This document shows positions 1-8,600 of a DNA stretch of 64,000 nt, piece by piece. How positions within the stretch are numbered: the stretch's first letter is position 1; every line of letters begins with the position of its first letter. This DNA is from Ensifer canadensis (GTDB lineage Bacteria; Pseudomonadota; Alphaproteobacteria; Rhizobiales; Rhizobiaceae): contig NZ_CP083371.1 in the NCBI RefSeq assembly GCF_017488845.2, positions 682,001-746,000 on the forward strand, in the 5' to 3' direction. The notes under the pieces were generated by a model. That model was not told where the DNA came from, ran no database searches, and saw only the letters and a list, made by a program, of their open reading frames with translations. The position numbers and the translations under genes were made by a program.

Positions 1-238
1 GAAGAAGGGACGCTCTGGCAGCGACACGACGGTCGCGGAGAGTCAGGTTATCGGCATCAAAGCGGCGGTTGTGGAACACGTCGAGAATCAACTCTCTCGT
101 TCGCTGCGCTCCGAGTTGCCGATGGGGGCGCAGGGGCGGGGGCAACTCTCCGAAGCATGCCGTCCTCTCGTCGTCCTGGTGCTGGTCCTGCTGGGCACGT
201 GAACTGATCGATGCACCCTGATCGTTCATAAAGATTGT
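1..238 (+). other. Window edge; possible 3' end of an unidentified gene
   Basis: A frame entering from the left edge (first full codon at base 2) stays open for 66 codons and stops at 200-202. Its translation is mixed in composition and ends in a short Leu/Val-rich run, so it could be the tail of a real gene. No motif is recognisable and the stretch is too short to separate from chance in DNA of this GC content. Nothing else is seen before the parD operator. Confidence 0.15.
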
Positions 239-255
239 CAATCCTTGTAGGATTG
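239..255. promoter_or_regulatory. Inverted repeat upstream of parD (putative TA operator)
   Basis: CAATCC (239-244), a 5-nt spacer and GGATTG (250-255) form a perfect inverted repeat ending 20 nt before the parD start. ParD-family antitoxins are ribbon-helix-helix proteins that repress their own operon by binding such short palindromes, so this is the natural candidate operator. The repeat is seen directly; the binding is inferred. Confidence 0.5.
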
Positions 256-275
256 GGTGGCGAAAGGATGCACAC

Positions 276-533
276 ATGCATATCTCTTTGACCGAAAAGC
301 TCGATGAATATGTCCGCGATAAGGTGGCGTCGGGCCTCTACAACAATGCCTCGGAGGTGATCCGCGAGGCGCTGCGTCTCAAGATTGCGGGGGAAGAATC
401 GGATGCGGCGAAGCTGCAGCAACTGCGCGAGGCGCTGGATCCTGCCTGGCGTCAGGCCGACGCGGGCGCTTGTGTCCCCTTTGATCTGACCGCGATTCTC
501 GATGAACTCGACCAGGAAACGGCGCATGCCTGA
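276..533 (+). CDS. parD: ParD-family type II antitoxin
   Basis: 85 residues. The first ~45 residues have the ParD ribbon-helix-helix pattern: an N-terminal beta strand (HISLTEKLDEYV), then a helix containing the family's YNNASEVIREALR segment. The C-terminal half is the acidic, less ordered part that normally wraps the toxin. The start has an AAAGGA ribosome site 7 nt upstream. The gene overlaps the following parE remnant by 8 nt, the usual coupling of parDE pairs. Because the partner toxin is truncated, this antitoxin may now be an orphan, perhaps able to neutralise a ParE encoded elsewhere. Confidence 0.85.
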   Translation: MHISLTEKLDEYVRDKVASGLYNNASEVIREALRLKIAGEESDAAKLQQLREALDPAWRQADAGACVPFDLTAILDELDQETAHA

Positions 534-699
534 ATTTGCGATCACGCCGCTTGCTCGTGAGGATGTGAAGGAAATCGGCCGCTACACCCAGCGAACTTGG
601 GGAGTGGCGCAGCGCGATTTGTATCTGCGTGGGTTCGCCGCTCTGTTTGAGCGCCTACGCACCGGCGCGATCGTCGGCCGGTTTGAGCGGCATCTATAG
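526..699 (+). pseudogene. ParE-family toxin, C-terminally truncated
   Basis: Starting at the ATG inside the end of parD, the 57-residue product matches the N-terminal half of RelE/ParE toxins: a first strand (EFAITPLAREDV), then a helix with the typical YTQRTWGVAQ segment and a second helix ending FERL. Intact ParE proteins are about 95-100 residues and finish with strands carrying the conserved GR...I.YR part. Here the frame ends right after the second helix. I could not find the missing half in either of the other two frames downstream, so this looks like loss of the 3' part, not a simple frameshift. An in-frame ATG at 502 would add eight residues and is less likely. Confidence 0.7.
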
Positions 700-979
700 C
701 CCTCTCCAATGCGACAGCCGGTCGTGGCCAGTTAAAAGTGAGAATGCGGCTGACCTCGGTCCGATTGGGGCTGTCTGCGGGGTGGTCATTTCCTGCCGGC
801 GTTTTTGTTCATCTAAGAATTAAGTGCGGGAAAGGCAGAAGAAAGGCGTTGATGCCAACCGCAGCGATCGCGATAGAGCGATATTGAAACGTCCAATGGT
901 TGCCGCCTTCACGATTGTCATACAAAGGACGAGCGCGGCAACCGCCGTTGATGCTGGGGAACCTTACCTGGCCTTTGTC
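700..979. other. Intergenic region without recognisable gene
   Basis: Between the truncated parE and the crossing hairpins at 980. Several short open frames exist but none has a ribosome site with plausible protein character. This is where the lost parE 3' end would have been; nothing resembling it remains. Confidence 0.4.
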
Positions 980-1020
980 GTTCAGTTCTCAATAGGCTCA
1001 ACTGAACTCTATTGAGGAGG
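980..1020 (+). promoter_or_regulatory. Two interleaved 8-bp inverted repeats abutting a ribosome-binding site
   Basis: GTTCAGTT (980-987) is complementary to AACTGAAC (1000-1007), and CTCAATAG (988-995) is complementary to CTATTGAG (1009-1016). The order A-B-A'-B' makes the two stems cross. With loops of 0, 4 and 1 nt both can hardly form together, so they would be alternatives. The second stem includes GAG, the first bases of the GAGGAGG ribosome site at 1014-1020, so it could hide it. It may be a small RNA switch or a pair of overlapping protein-binding dyads. Confidence 0.45.
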
Positions 1021-1025
1021 CGGAC

Positions 1026-1370
1026 ATGCAAAAGTCCATTCATAATCTTTTGGCGGCAGGCCTGCTCTCGGTCGGCGCCCTCTCAGCCGTTTCATCCACG
1101 TCGTCGGCGCAGTCCCTCGACCTCTACATCGGCCCGGACGGACGTCCTGAGCTGCGCGATAGAGATCTGGACCGTCGATACTACGAGGACCAGTACGAGC
1201 GGCCCGGCTGTAGCGAGCGGCAAGCGCTTCGTCATGCATCGAGACTTGGACTACGTGATCCGGAAATTCAGACCGTGACACGCAGACAAATCGTCATCGA
1301 TGGCGAACGGCGCGGGCGGTTCGTGACAGTCGCATTTGCCAACCGACCCGGCTGTCCGCGCCTCGGCTAA
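1026..1370 (+). CDS. Small secreted protein of unknown function
   Basis: 114 residues. The N-terminus is a clear Sec signal peptide: KSIH, a hydrophobic stretch, then SSTSSAQS with likely cleavage after about residue 29. The mature part is ~85 residues, rich in Arg and Asp, with two cysteines (PGCSERQALR and RPGCP) that could form a disulfide in the periplasm. The motif CSERQALRHASRLGL resembles a family of small exported rhizobial hypothetical proteins, but I cannot give it a name or function. GAGGAGG lies 5 nt before the ATG. The leader carries the crossing inverted repeats described separately. It appears monocistronic. Confidence 0.7.
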   Translation: MQKSIHNLLAAGLLSVGALSAVSSTSSAQSLDLYIGPDGRPELRDRDLDRRYYEDQYERPGCSERQALRHASRLGLRDPEIQTVTRRQIVIDGERRGRFVTVAFANRPGCPRLG

Positions 1371-1466
1371 GCGTGCTGCTTCATTATCATCGGCCAGTCA
1401 GTCAGTTCATCGCAGGCTTCATCGCCTGGACTGATGGCATCATGCCCCCGAGCGTAGTCATGTCGT

Positions 1467-2609
1467 TCAAGCAAAAGGCTGAGTTGGGCCGGTGGCGGGT
1501 TGCGTGAACCAGCGCGGTCCAGTGTCAGACATGAATATGTGGTCTTCGAGCCGGATACCGAACTGACCTGGTACGACGATCATCGGTTCGTTGGAGAAGC
1601 ACATGCCGGCACGAAGGCGCGTGCCGTTACCGCGCACGATGTAAGGTTCTTCGTGGATCTCGAGGCCCAGACCATGACCGGCCCGATGGGGTAGGCCCGG
1701 TAATCTATAATCCGGACCAAGGCCCTCGCGCACGAGCACCGCTCGGGCCGCCTCATCCAGCATGCGAGCCTCCACGCCGATCTGCGCGGCTTCGAAGACC
1801 GCCTGTTGTGCCTCGCGCTCGATCGACCAGACGCGCTCAAACTCTGCGTCCGCCTCGTCCAGCATGTAGGTGCGGGTGAGGTCCGAGTGATAGCCGTCGA
1901 TGCGTGTTCCCGTATCGACGAGGATCGCCTGTCCCTTCTCAAGCACCTGGTCGCCATCTGCCCCATGAGGCAGGGATGTGGCGGTTCCGAATGATACGAT
2001 ACAAAAGGTCGAGCCACCGGAGGCGCCGAGCGCGCGATGTTGTTCATCGATATAGCGCACGACATCGGATGCCCGTATACCCGGCTCCATCATGACGTGC
2101 GCGCGTTTGTGAACCTCGAGGGTGAGATCCATCGCGTACTGGATCAGCGCGATTTCGGCTGCTGACTTGCAGAGCCTGAGATCACGGATCAAACGAGCAC
2201 CATCACCGATGCGATCAACGCCGAGAGCCCTGACGAGCTCATGATAGGCAAACAGCGGCAGCGCATCGTCGAGCGCGAGCTTATCAGTGGCTGCAAGCAG
2301 TGAAGCAATGAGCCGAGCGGGGCTTTCCTCTTCCTCCCAAGTGGCGATTTCGCCAGGCAGGTGCGGCAGTGTTTCCACGCGACTGCGCTCGAAACCCGGA
2401 ACGATGTAAGTAAGTGTCGTGGGTGTCACCAGCGCACCGAGGAGACGTTCGCTTTGATGCCAGACAAGGCCAGTGAAATAGCGAAGGCTTTCTGTCGCTC
2501 CTATCAGAACGGCTGAGAAACCGGCAGCTTCCATGTTTTCGCGCAATCTTCCCAGTCGCGCATGTCTTTCCGTAGCGGAGATCGAGGCAGGGCGGGATGG
2601 CAAAGGCAT
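1467..2609 (-). CDS. M24-family metallopeptidase (Xaa-Pro aminopeptidase/creatinase type)
   Basis: 380 residues with the two-domain layout of the family: an N-terminal creatinase-like domain (~1-150) and a C-terminal pita-bread metallopeptidase domain. All five metal ligands are visible: Asp232 and Asp243 (VDTGTR...YHSD), His312 (AGHGLG), Glu341 (SNEP) and Glu355 (RLED). It should therefore bind two metal ions and be active, most likely cleaving Xaa-Pro dipeptides or oligopeptides; related enzymes are dimethylsulfoniopropionate lyases or creatinases, which sequence alone does not exclude. I use the ATG at 2609 because AGGAG lies 5 nt upstream; an in-frame ATG at 2660 would add 17 residues. 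No operon partners. Confidence 0.8.
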   Translation of the reverse strand: MPLPSRPASISATERHARLGRLRENMEAAGFSAVLIGATESLRYFTGLVWHQSERLLGALVTPTTLTYIVPGFERSRVETLPHLPGEIATWEEEESPARLIASLLAATDKLALDDALPLFAYHELVRALGVDRIGDGARLIRDLRLCKSAAEIALIQYAMDLTLEVHKRAHVMMEPGIRASDVVRYIDEQHRALGASGGSTFCIVSFGTATSLPHGADGDQVLEKGQAILVDTGTRIDGYHSDLTRTYMLDEADAEFERVWSIEREAQQAVFEAAQIGVEARMLDEAARAVLVREGLGPDYRLPGLPHRAGHGLGLEIHEEPYIVRGNGTRLRAGMCFSNEPMIVVPGQFGIRLEDHIFMSDTGPRWFTQPATGPTQPFA

Positions 2610-2760
2610 GTCGGCTCCTATGTCAGAATCTTTGAGGCTTTTGCCAATGTACGAGGCCAAAACCCAACTGTCGATTTTATATATTTTCTATGTAGGCAAT
2701 TTGTCGACAAGGATATTGGCGCGCGACACCCTGCTGAAAATTCGCTGAATGTACAAGGGG

Positions 2761-2790
2761 AACGCTAGCGTTCGCTTTCATAAGAGCGAA
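2761..2790. promoter_or_regulatory. Two short hairpins in the M24 peptidase/DUF6916 intergenic region
   Basis: AACGCTAGCGTT at 2761-2772 is a perfect 12-bp palindrome, directly followed by TTCGCT (2771-2776) pairing with AGCGAA (2785-2790) across 8 nt. They lie between two divergent genes (peptidase start 2609, next gene 2885). They could be an operator or a leader structure; no function can be assigned. Confidence 0.3.
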
Positions 2791-2884
2791 AGAACTCGAG
2801 ATGCCCGAAGTCTTTTGCGCTCAACCGCAATGCTGTAAGTGTACAGCCATCGACCTAAGCGGGAATCATCGGGGAGAACAGCGC

Positions 2885-3178
2885 ATGGAACTTCTGACGC
2901 TTCAAAATTTTGCGGGTTGTGTCGGCCAGGCGTTTGATCTGTCTCTTGGCGAGAGCACCGTGCCGCTGACCTTGGCGGAAGCTTCTCCGGGCACAACACA
3001 GATCCTGCCTGGCATGCGGCGCGCGCCTTTTTCCCTGGTGTTCCGCAGCAGTTCGGCGATCGTCCTGCCGCAGCAGATCTACCGCCTGAGGAATGCGTCG
3101 CTCGGCGCGCTGGAGATCTTCCTCGTACCGGTCGCCAGGGACAAGCAGGGCATCGTCTACCAGGCCGTATTCAATTGA
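2885..3178 (+). CDS. DUF6916-like protein associated with tail-collar genes
   Basis: 97 residues, no signal peptide or membrane segment. It begins MELLTLQNFAGCVGQ and ends with a beta-rich segment (GALEIFLVPVARD...YQAVF). This pattern resembles a small uncharacterised domain (DUF6916) that I associate with loci encoding phage-tail-collar proteins; the link is from memory and should be confirmed by a profile search. The ATG at 2885 is preceded by GGGAGA; an earlier in-frame start at 2801 has no ribosome site and adds a Cys-rich stretch unlike a protein. It converges with the adjacent GNAT and collar operon, which supports a shared role. Confidence 0.6.
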   Translation: MELLTLQNFAGCVGQAFDLSLGESTVPLTLAEASPGTTQILPGMRRAPFSLVFRSSSAIVLPQQIYRLRNASLGALEIFLVPVARDKQGIVYQAVFN

Positions 3179-3193
3179 TGAGGTGAAAGGCGG

Positions 3194-3757
3194 TCAGAGA
3201 CGCCCAGTCTCGGCGAGGTTGCAGCAAGACCATTCCATCTGGACGTGAGAACCACCATTCTCCTCGGCTCGAAAACCAAGACGATGGTAGAGAGCCTGCG
3301 CCCGGAAGTTATGCTGCTCGACGTGCAGGACGACGGCCTCGCAATCGGACACCGTCGCCTCGTGCTGAATGGCCGCCAACAGCGTGGTTCCGTGGCCTTG
3401 ACGGCGCCATTGCGGCAAAACACCGATATCGACGATGAGCCAACGCTCCTTCTTCGCATCAAGATAGACGCGGCCGGCTGGCTCGCCTCCGATCTCGACA
3501 ACGAGAAAATCTGTGTCGGGAAACGTCGCCATGTAGTGGCGATGCTGGAACAGGAACTGCTGTTGGAGAAAGGCGTGTTTCTGTTCGATTGACCAAGGCA
3601 CCGCCGCCAGTTCCTCCGCTCGAAACGACCGGTAGAGCTGTAGCAGAAACGGAAAATCCTCGGATGTGGCGTGGCGCAAGGACATGCCCGCGACCGGCAG
3701 GCGAGGCGGATCGAGGCGTGCCGGAAATCCGATCGTGGCAATGTCGGCTGGCAACAT
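3194..3757 (-). CDS. GNAT-family N-acetyltransferase
   Basis: 187 residues. The GNAT fold is recognisable: MSLRHATSEDFPFLLQLY at strand 1/helix 1, then VDIGVLPQWRRQGHGTTLLAA, the motif A loop (Q/RxxGxG/A type) that binds acetyl-CoA, then HVEQHNFRAQALYHRLGF (motif B). Its ATG shares one base with the stop of the preceding collar gene, so it is translationally coupled and is the last gene of the collar operon. Acetyltransferases frequently ride with such collar genes and may modify one of the collar proteins, but the substrate is unknown. A GTG one codon earlier (3760) is an alternative start. Confidence 0.8.
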   Translation of the reverse strand: MLPADIATIGFPARLDPPRLPVAGMSLRHATSEDFPFLLQLYRSFRAEELAAVPWSIEQKHAFLQQQFLFQHRHYMATFPDTDFLVVEIGGEPAGRVYLDAKKERWLIVDIGVLPQWRRQGHGTTLLAAIQHEATVSDCEAVVLHVEQHNFRAQALYHRLGFRAEENGGSHVQMEWSCCNLAETGRL

Positions 3758-4290
3758 CACCCGAACGACGGGAAGGTGCCGTTAAGGGCAATGCAGAAGT
3801 TCACGGCAAGATAAGGCTGTCGGTTTTCATGCGGCAGGTTGTTGCCCGCCAAGCCGATCATATTTGACGCGAATTGGGCATTCGGCTGAGCGTCCTTTGC
3901 CGTGACCGAGCTCTCGATGGGCACGGTCAACGCGTTGCCGGCAGAAGGTGCGCTTGCCCGTTTTGCCATGTCGGTCTGGTTGTAGATCGTGAACCCGTGC
4001 GTATGCGCCGGCATTTCCGACGTGCTCAGTGTGACGTTGTTTTCGCCGACAACCTCGCCGAGCGTGTGTTGCGAGAGCCCCGGTGCCATGCCCTGAGTGA
4101 AGCCGGCGCGGCCGGAAAAGTTTGGCAATTGAAAAGTGGAACTGCCATTGCCGCCGTAAGCTACGCCCAGTAATGAAAACAATGCCGTGTTCTGCTGAAT
4201 TGCAAGCGTCGCGCCATTACAAAGCGCCCAATTGCGGGGCGCGAAATTGAAGCCGAAAAGCTGGATTTCACCAATGAAAGGCTCTGACAT
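3757..4290 (-). CDS. Phage tail collar-domain protein (MdpB-like), third of three
   Basis: 177 residues. The N-terminal ~70 residues carry the tail-collar signature: GEI.LFGF..AP.NWALCNGATLAI, then ALFSLLG..YGGNG..TFQLPNFSGR. The middle part is low-complexity and variable. The C-terminus has the shared ending HENRQPYLAVNFCIAL.GTFP. In phages this domain forms tail-fibre tips; free-standing chromosomal copies are annotated as microcystin-dependent (MdpB) proteins of unknown function. AAGGGA lies upstream of the ATG at 4290; the in-frame codon at 4323 would overlap the previous stop and lacks a site. It follows two paralogues with gaps of ~20-35 nt. Confidence 0.85.
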   Translation of the reverse strand: MSEPFIGEIQLFGFNFAPRNWALCNGATLAIQQNTALFSLLGVAYGGNGSSTFQLPNFSGRAGFTQGMAPGLSQHTLGEVVGENNVTLSTSEMPAHTHGFTIYNQTDMAKRASAPSAGNALTVPIESSVTAKDAQPNAQFASNMIGLAGNNLPHENRQPYLAVNFCIALNGTFPSFG

Positions 4291-4322
4291 TTCTATTCCC
4301 TTATCGTGCAATGGGGGCTGCA

Positions 4323-4853
4323 TCAGCTTTGCGACGGAAAGACACCGTATAGCGAGATGCAGAATTGCACCGTCAAGGTCGGCATCATATTGTCGTGGGG
4401 TTGGGTTTGTCCGGTGGGCCCGGTCGAGTTCGGGGACGTATTGAACCCATTAAGGCCAGTGACATCAGTGGCATACATCGTGTTGCCCGAGAGTGCGCCG
4501 AGTTCGGCGTTCGTTCCGATCGCGGTCGCGCTGGCTGCTGTCGTTGTCGCAAACATCGGATGGTTGTGCGGCGGCAGCTGGGTCGCGAGAAGGGTCACGG
4601 TTTCGGTGCCGCCAAGTTGGCCGGGCAAGCGCGTGCTCAGTCCTTGGCCGGTGCCCTGATGCAGGGGCACGCGACCGCGAAGGTCGGGCACGCCGAACGT
4701 ATTCTGGCCGTCGCCGCCATAGGTGGTGCCAAGCAGCATGTACAGTGTGTCATATTCCGCGATTGACAGCAGCGAACCATCGCAGGCCTGCCAGCCGGTC
4801 GGCACGCGGGAAAAGCCAAACATCCGAATTTCCCCGATATAGGGAGTGCCCAT
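4323..4853 (-). CDS. Phage tail collar-domain protein (MdpB-like), second of three
   Basis: 176 residues with the same architecture as its neighbours: an N-terminal collar domain (PYIGEIRMFGF...GWQACDGSLLSI, then MLLGTTYGGDGQNTFGVPDLRGR), a Thr/Ala/Asn-rich middle (NHPMFATTTAA...NTMYATD) and the closing TVQFCISLYGVFP. It differs enough from the flanking copies to suggest old duplication and specialisation, for example into different subunits of one complex. GGAGG stands 7 nt before the ATG at 4853; the long in-frame extension upstream is Arg-rich and not protein-like. No signal peptide is seen. Confidence 0.85.
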   Translation of the reverse strand: MGTPYIGEIRMFGFSRVPTGWQACDGSLLSIAEYDTLYMLLGTTYGGDGQNTFGVPDLRGRVPLHQGTGQGLSTRLPGQLGGTETVTLLATQLPPHNHPMFATTTAASATAIGTNAELGALSGNTMYATDVTGLNGFNTSPNSTGPTGQTQPHDNMMPTLTVQFCISLYGVFPSQS

Positions 4854-4875
4854 TGTTATCCTCCGGCGGCTAGGT

Positions 4876-5406
4876 TCAATTGCGGGGCGGGTATACGCCC
4901 TGTAACGCAATGCAGAAACTGATGACGTTGAATGGCTGCATATTGGAGTGCGGCTGTCCGCCGCCCGCCGACGCGACGCTCTGGGGCGCCAGCACAACCT
5001 GCGCTTCGCCTGATGGCGCATAGATCGGCAGGGAGGTGGTACCGTAAAGCGTGTTCGTCGGGTTGCGCTGATTGGCCTCCGCAGTCGTCCCGTTGCCCTG
5101 ATGTTGGTGGGCAGGAATCTGCTGCTGCATGAGGGTCACAGCTTCAATGCCACCGGCCTCTCCGATTTCATAGGGTGTCGGGTTCCAGCTGGGGTCGGCG
5201 GACGGACCGGCCGCTGCAGGCGTTCGCCCCTGCAGATTCGGCAGGGCAAAGGTGGTTGAGCCGTTGCCGCCGTAGTACGTCCCCAGCAAGGAGAACAGGG
5301 CCTGGTTCTGATTGATCCCCAAAATCTGGCCGTTGCACAGTGCAAAACCGCGCGGCGCAAAGCCGAACCCGCTCATCATGATCTGCCCCACAAAAGGTTC
5401 GCTCAT
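4876..5406 (-). CDS. Phage tail collar-domain protein (MdpB-like), first of three
   Basis: 176 residues and first gene of the collar operon. It has the collar motif (GQIMMSGFGFAPRGFALCNG, then ALFSLLGTYYGGNGSTTFALPNLQGR), a central HQHQGNG segment like the His-rich middle of the other copies, and the ending MQPFNVISFCIALQGVYPP. It starts at the ATG at 5406, preceded by a G-rich weak ribosome site; an upstream start at 5460 would add a stretch without collar character. It is divergent from the giant autotransporter across ~240 bp, so the two may share control. No phage structural or lysis genes are near, so this is not an evident prophage. Confidence 0.85.
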   Translation of the reverse strand: MSEPFVGQIMMSGFGFAPRGFALCNGQILGINQNQALFSLLGTYYGGNGSTTFALPNLQGRTPAAAGPSADPSWNPTPYEIGEAGGIEAVTLMQQQIPAHQHQGNGTTAEANQRNPTNTLYGTTSLPIYAPSGEAQVVLAPQSVASAGGGQPHSNMQPFNVISFCIALQGVYPPRN

Positions 5407-5647
5407 GGTTGCCCCCATCCCGATAAAATTCGACGACTCTGGATTTATCCTGCGGCGCACTCTCTCTCATAACGAGCATCTTGGGAAGGGCGGTTTGACA
5501 AACTTTTTGAACGAGTTTCTCGCTAAAGTCGCACGATGCTGGGTTGTGTGACTCGAAAATACATGTCACTGGGTGAGGCGGTGAACGGACTGATCGTGAC
5601 GATGGACTTGCGTCCATGTGACGTGCCGTGCGCACAAGGGCGGAACA

Positions 5648-8600
5648 ATGGCGCAGAAATCGTTTGGTTGGGCAAACCTGGTGTGCGGATATCGCACGAA
5701 CGTGGCCCACCTCCTTGCTTTGGTGATGTTTGCCTGCCTGGCGGCGCTGTGGCCGATATCAGCGGCTCAGGCGGCCTGTATTTCACCGCAGACGGCAACT
5801 ATAAGCTCGGGCGGTACGGCAACCTTTACCTGCGCGGATTTCGGCTTTATTTCGCCGGCCAACATATCCCCGTCCCACGGCAGCCTGACCTTCGGAATGC
5901 CGTCGAACACTTCGGCGCTCATCTACACTAACAACGGCGACGGTGCGACATCCGACACGTTCATCGTCAAGGATGATTTCGCGACGCCGATTACATTCAA
6001 CATCACGATCAATCCGTCGACCTCCCCGCTGACGGTCACGCCCTCGAGCGTTGCCACGCCGGTGATCGGCACGTCCTATAATCAGGCGCTCAGCACGAGT
6101 GGCGGAACCGGCCCCTATTCCTATTCGCTCGTCGCAGGCAGCAATCTGCCGCCCGGCCTTTCCCTTTCCTCCTCCGGTGTCATCTCCGGTACGCCGACCG
6201 GCTCGGGTCCCTACAATTTTACCGTCCGTGTTGTCGATTCGACGACGCCGACGGCCAATACGCTCGATAAAGCCTACAGCGTCCTCATCGCCCCGCCTGC
6301 CATCGACGTAACACCGGATACTCCGCCGCACGGCGGTGTCGGTACGGCCTATAGCGTCCAGTTCTCTGCAAGCGGAGGCACCCCGGGCTACACCTATACC
6401 CGCGACAGCGGCAGCCTGCCCGCCGGGCTTACGCTCTCGGCCAGCGGGCTCCTGTCCGGCACGCCATCGGCGGTTGGCAGTTCGACCTTCAACCTGAAGG
6501 TCCAGGACAGCACCACCATCTCGACCGGCGGGGTGCACTTCATCACGCAGAACGTTACCGTCACCGTCAATGCCTTCCCGCCGGTGTCGCTGACGCCGGC
6601 AGGCGGCACGGCGCTTTCGGCCGGCGTGGTGGGAACCTCCTATTCCAACGCATCGATCTCGGCGAGCGGGGGGTCTGGTACAATCACCTACGCGGTCACC
6701 GCCGGCGCACTGCCGGCAGGCCTCGGCATCAATGGATCGACTGGCGCGATCACTGGCACGCCCACAGTGGGCGCGATTGGAACCGCGAATTTCACTGTGA
6801 CGGCGACGGCTGCGACTTCCGGTTCGGCTTCGGCCAGCTACTCGATAACGGTGTCAGCTCCACCGGTGGTGCTGACGCCGGCGAGCGGCGCTTTGACCGG
6901 CGGTACCGTGGGGGTGTCCTACTCTAACACCTCGATCTCGGCGAGCGGCGGTGTCGGGACGATCACCTATGCAATTACGGCCGGCTCGTTGCCGGCGGGT
7001 CTTTCCATGAGTACATCGACCGGTGCGATCAGCGGGACGCCGACGGCGGGCGGGTTCGGCACGGCGAATTTCACGGTGATGGCGACGGCCGCGACCACCG
7101 GTTCCGCTTCGGCTAGCTACTCGATCGCGATCGTAGCACCGCCTGTGGTGCTGACGCCGGCGAGCGGCGCCTTGGCGGGCGGCACGGTTGGCGCGATCTA
7201 TCCTGGTGCGTCAATTTCGGCGAGCGGTGGGTTGGGGACGATCAGTTACGCCGTGACATCAGGTGTTCTTCCTGCAGGCCTCGCCCTGAACCCGTCAACC
7301 GGTGCGATCAGTGGCACGCCGACGGCGGGCGGGTTCGGCACGTTCAACTTCACGGTGACGGCAACCGGCGCAACCGCGGGCTCGGCTTCGGCGAGCTATT
7401 CCATCACGGTGGCCGCGACGCCGGTAGTGCTGACGCCGTCAGATGGTACGACGCTAACGGCGGGAACCGTTGGCTCGGCCTATTCAGACGCATCGATTTC
7501 GGCGACCGGCGGCGCGGGCCCAATCTCCTATTCGGTGACCGCTGGCGCGCTGCCGGCCGGCCTCACCCTGAATGCATCGACCGGTGCAATCAACGGCACG
7601 CCGACGGCGGGCGGGTTCGGTACGGCGAATTTCGAGGTGACGGCCACGGCCGCGACCAATGGCTCGGCTACCGCCAACTATACGATCGTGATCGGAGCAC
7701 AACCGGTGGTGTTGACACCGGCCACAGGTACGGCTCTGACGGCCGGCACGGTCGGTTCTGCCTACTCGCAGACGATTTCGGCGAGCGGCGGTGTGGGTGC
7801 GTTCACGTATGTGGTTAGCAGCGGAGCGGTACCCGATGGCCTCTCTCTGAATGCGACGACCGGCACGATCAGCGGCACGCCGACAGCGGGTGCATTCGGC
7901 ACGGCGAACTTCACGGTGACGGCCACAGCGGCCACCTCGGGTTCTGCTTCGGCGACCTACTCGATTGAAGTCGGAGCTCCGCCCTTGGTCATGACACCGG
8001 CCAACGGTACGGCGCTTTCGGCCGGTACTGTTGGTGCGTCCTATCCGGGTGCGTCGATTTCCGCAACCGGCGGCCTGGGGAGCCTCAGCTTTTCGGTGAC
8101 ATCCGGTGCGCTTCCCGACGGCCTGACTATAGACCCGGCAAGCGGTGCGATAACGGGCACGCCGACTGCGCCCGCACTCGGCACTTCGACTTTCACCGTG
8201 ACGGCTATCGCGGCGACAAGCGGCACCGCTTCGGCGAGCTATACGATCACGGTGGTGGCGCCACCGGTGGTGCTGACACCAGCAGCCGGTGCGACCCTTA
8301 CGGGCGGCATGGTCGGATCGTCCTATTCGGAGACGTCGATCTCCGCGAGCGGCGGTGTGGGTGCGTTCAGCTACACTGTAACGACCGGCGCCCTTCCGGC
8401 GGGCCTCGCCATTGATCTGGCAACCGGTGCGATATCAGGCACGCCGACGGCGACCGGCTTTGGCACGGCGAACTTCACGGTGACGGCGACGGCGGCCACG
8501 GCAGGTTCTGCCTCGGCGAACTACACGATCGTGGTGGGGGCGCCGCCGGTGGTGCTGACGCCGGCAAGCGGCACGGCGCTTTCTGCCGGCACGGTCGGTT

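Noticed and set aside
980..1016. H-type pseudoknot using both 8-bp stems at once
   Set aside because: Loops of 0, 4 and 1 nt are too short to span 8-bp stems, so alternative hairpins are more plausible.
3757..5406. Collar genes considered as part of a prophage
   Set aside because: No capsid, terminase, baseplate, lysis, integrase or att-like repeats are nearby; free-standing collar genes are common in bacteria.
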